Assembly (NCBI GenBank): GCA_022446965.1
Contig: JAKVBV010000022.1
Coordinates: forward strand, 1-36,423
Direction: 5' to 3'
Source: Phycisphaerales bacterium
GTDB taxonomy: Bacteria; Planctomycetota; Phycisphaerae; Phycisphaerales; SM1A02
Length of the DNA stretch: 36,423 nt
Made by a program: the position numbers and the translations under genes. The notes under the pieces were generated by a model. That model had not been told where the DNA came from, did not search any database, and saw only the letters and a list, made by a program, of their open reading frames with translations. Of the stretch, positions 35,279 to 36,423 are shown one piece after another (the first letter of the stretch is position 1; every line of letters starts with the position of its first letter).

Positions 35279-36070
35279 TCAGGCGAGTGTTGGAAGCCCT
35301 GTGGCAAGGGCTGTCACGGTGTCCAGAGCGGTCTTGACTGGGTCTTGGGCCGTGTCGATCGCCTTGACGAGGGCGGATCCGACGATCGCTGCATCACAGG
35401 CCTCGACGGCCTGCGCCACTGCGGCCGACGAGTCGATGCCGAAGCCTACGGCGATGGGGAGATCCGTGTACTGACGGATGGTGTTCACCCGTTGATCGAG
35501 TCCGTCCATCGAACTGCGTTGACCCGTGATGCCCGCCCGGGCGAGCAGGTACACGAAGCCACGACAGCGTTGCACGAGTGCTTCGATCCGCGCGGGTGTG
35601 GTCGTGGGCGCGATCAGCAGCGAGCACGACATCTGGAGTGCGTCGATCGTGGGCAGCAGTGCATCGATCGCAACAAGATCGGCGTCCGGAACGATGATGC
35701 CGTCGAAGCCTGCATCGGCGAGTTGTTTAATGAAGTCGCCATCTCCGCGTCGGTGCACGATGGAGTGGCTCACCATGGCGACCAGGCCCATGTCGGTGTG
35801 TGCTTTTGCAGTACGCACTGCCCTGAGCACATCGTCGATGGTGGTGCCTGCGTGCAGCACATCATGCATGGCGCCAGCGATGACGGGGCCGTCGGCGATG
35901 GGGTCACTGAATGGCAGGCCGACCTCGGCGATCGCCGCGCCGGCATCTGCGAAGCCTTCGAGCATGGCGGTGGTGGCAGCTGTGGTTGGATGGCCGCCGG
36001 TGATGAAGGGCATCAGGGCGCGGCCGCCCTCAGCGCGAAGTGCGGTGAAGATTGTGTCGATGCGGCCCAT
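35279..36070 (-). CDS. trpA: Tryptophan synthase alpha chain
   Basis: The protein has 263 residues, normal for the family. It cleaves indole-3-glycerol phosphate to indole, which is channelled to TrpB. The TIM-barrel motifs are present: MPFITGGHP (20-28), AEVGLPFSDPIADGP with catalytic Glu49 and Asp60 (same numbering as E. coli), DGIIVPDADL, FVYLLARAGITGQRSS and the phosphate-binding AVGFGIDSSAA. No trpB or other trp gene is beside it, so the pathway genes are dispersed. It is followed on the same strand by tig after 69 nt. Confidence 0.96.
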   Translation of the reverse strand: MGRIDTIFTALRAEGGRALMPFITGGHPTTAATTAMLEGFADAGAAIAEVGLPFSDPIADGPVIAGAMHDVLHAGTTIDDVLRAVRTAKAHTDMGLVAMVSHSIVHRRGDGDFIKQLADAGFDGIIVPDADLVAIDALLPTIDALQMSCSLLIAPTTTPARIEALVQRCRGFVYLLARAGITGQRSSMDGLDQRVNTIRQYTDLPIAVGFGIDSSAAVAQAVEACDAAIVGSALVKAIDTAQDPVKTALDTVTALATGLPTLA

Positions 36071-36108
36071 GGGTGTGCAGGGTATCGCCCCGTGCGCGGT
36101 ACCGTCTT

Positions 36109-36408
36109 CTACTTCGTGCCGTCAGGCCCGCCGTCAGCGATGTACTTGTCATGCACAGCCTGCGTGAGATCGACGCCGGTGATGTTGGCTAGCGTGGCCA
36201 ACCAGGCCAGGACGTCTGCAAACTCCTCTGCGAGATTGGCGTCGATGGGTTCGCCTCGCTCGCGCCGCGCGATGGCCTCGGCTAACTCGCCGACCTCTTC
36301 GCAGAACCACAGCCACGTGCGTGGGGCACCGCGGGCATTGTCGGTCTCGAAGTAGCGATCGTGGATGAGCTGTTGGAAGGCAGCAAGCGTCATGGCGGTG
36401 TCTGGCAT
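36109..36408 (-). CDS. MazG-like nucleotide pyrophosphohydrolase
   Basis: A 99-residue single-domain all-alpha NTP pyrophosphatase of the MazG superfamily. The metal-binding signature is visible as EEVGELAEAI (Glu37, Glu38, Glu41) and EEFADVLAWLATLAN (Glu61, Glu62, Asp65), the ExxE...ExxD pattern. The Trp-rich RTWLWFCEE start is typical. It would hydrolyse (d)NTPs to monophosphates, perhaps in house-cleaning. Full-length MazG is about 260 residues with two domains, so I give no gene symbol. It lies 38 nt upstream of trpA on the same strand. Confidence 0.9.
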   Translation of the reverse strand: MPDTAMTLAAFQQLIHDRYFETDNARGAPRTWLWFCEEVGELAEAIARRERGEPIDANLAEEFADVLAWLATLANITGVDLTQAVHDKYIADGGPDGTK

Positions 36409-36423
36409 GCGTGCAGAATAGGG

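Overview
The window is GC-rich bacterial chromosome with no sign of phage, insertion sequences, CRISPR or foreign base composition. Several features point to a planctomycete, most likely of the class Phycisphaerae. These are secreted Cys-rich proteins with dockerin-like and thrombospondin-type-3 repeats, a run of three different SPFH/band-7 membrane proteins followed by an ABC-2 transporter, and a large conserved protein carrying the VDYLWIK motif that I recall from the Planctomycetes-Verrucomicrobia group. The taxonomic call is an inference from gene families; no rRNA gene is present.

Layout. (1) 1-4.7 kb, minus strand: two secreted surface-type proteins that share a dockerin-like module. 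The first runs off the left edge. The second has three lamin-tail-like domains separated by type-3 repeats and ends at a strong terminator. (2) 4.8-9.5 kb: an ArsR-like regulator and tRNA-Leu(CAA) on minus, then a tightly coupled plus-strand run of DUF1573 membrane protein, ispD, GT2-GtrA glycosyltransferase and O-methyltransferase. (3) 9.5-13.6 kb, minus: an ABC-2 permease followed after 4 nt by uvrA. (4) 13.8-23.5 kb, plus: a compact six-gene operon of SPFH protein with seven-helix N-terminus, HflC-like SPFH, third SPFH, ABC ATPase, ABC-2 permease with an N-terminal extension, and a conserved protein of unknown function. (5) 23.5-26.5 kb, minus: overlapping genes clc, rnpA, yidD and an FAH-family hydrolase. 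(6) 26.6-27.5 kb, plus: rpoZ and coaC behind a good sigma-70-type promoter. (7) 27.5-36.4 kb, minus: mazG-like, trpA, tig, a small membrane protein, clpX, rpmB, dnaG and rpoD, ending at a strong hairpin terminator.

How it fits together. Regions 5-7 are housekeeping: tRNA 5' processing, protein insertion, transcription (omega, main sigma), replication priming, translation, protein folding and degradation, coenzyme A and tryptophan synthesis. The most distinctive part is region 4 with the divergent permease of region 3. Three SPFH proteins, which in other bacteria form membrane cages or microdomains, are translationally coupled to one ABC ATPase and a permease. A second, homologous permease lies head-to-head, giving a candidate envelope machine whose substrate is unknown.

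Translational coupling is dense. Six gene junctions are 4-nt GTGA overlaps, with further ATGA, TTGA and TGATG junctions. Two convergent gene pairs have almost no space between them (8 nt, and a 4-nt overlap at a palindromic CTAG).
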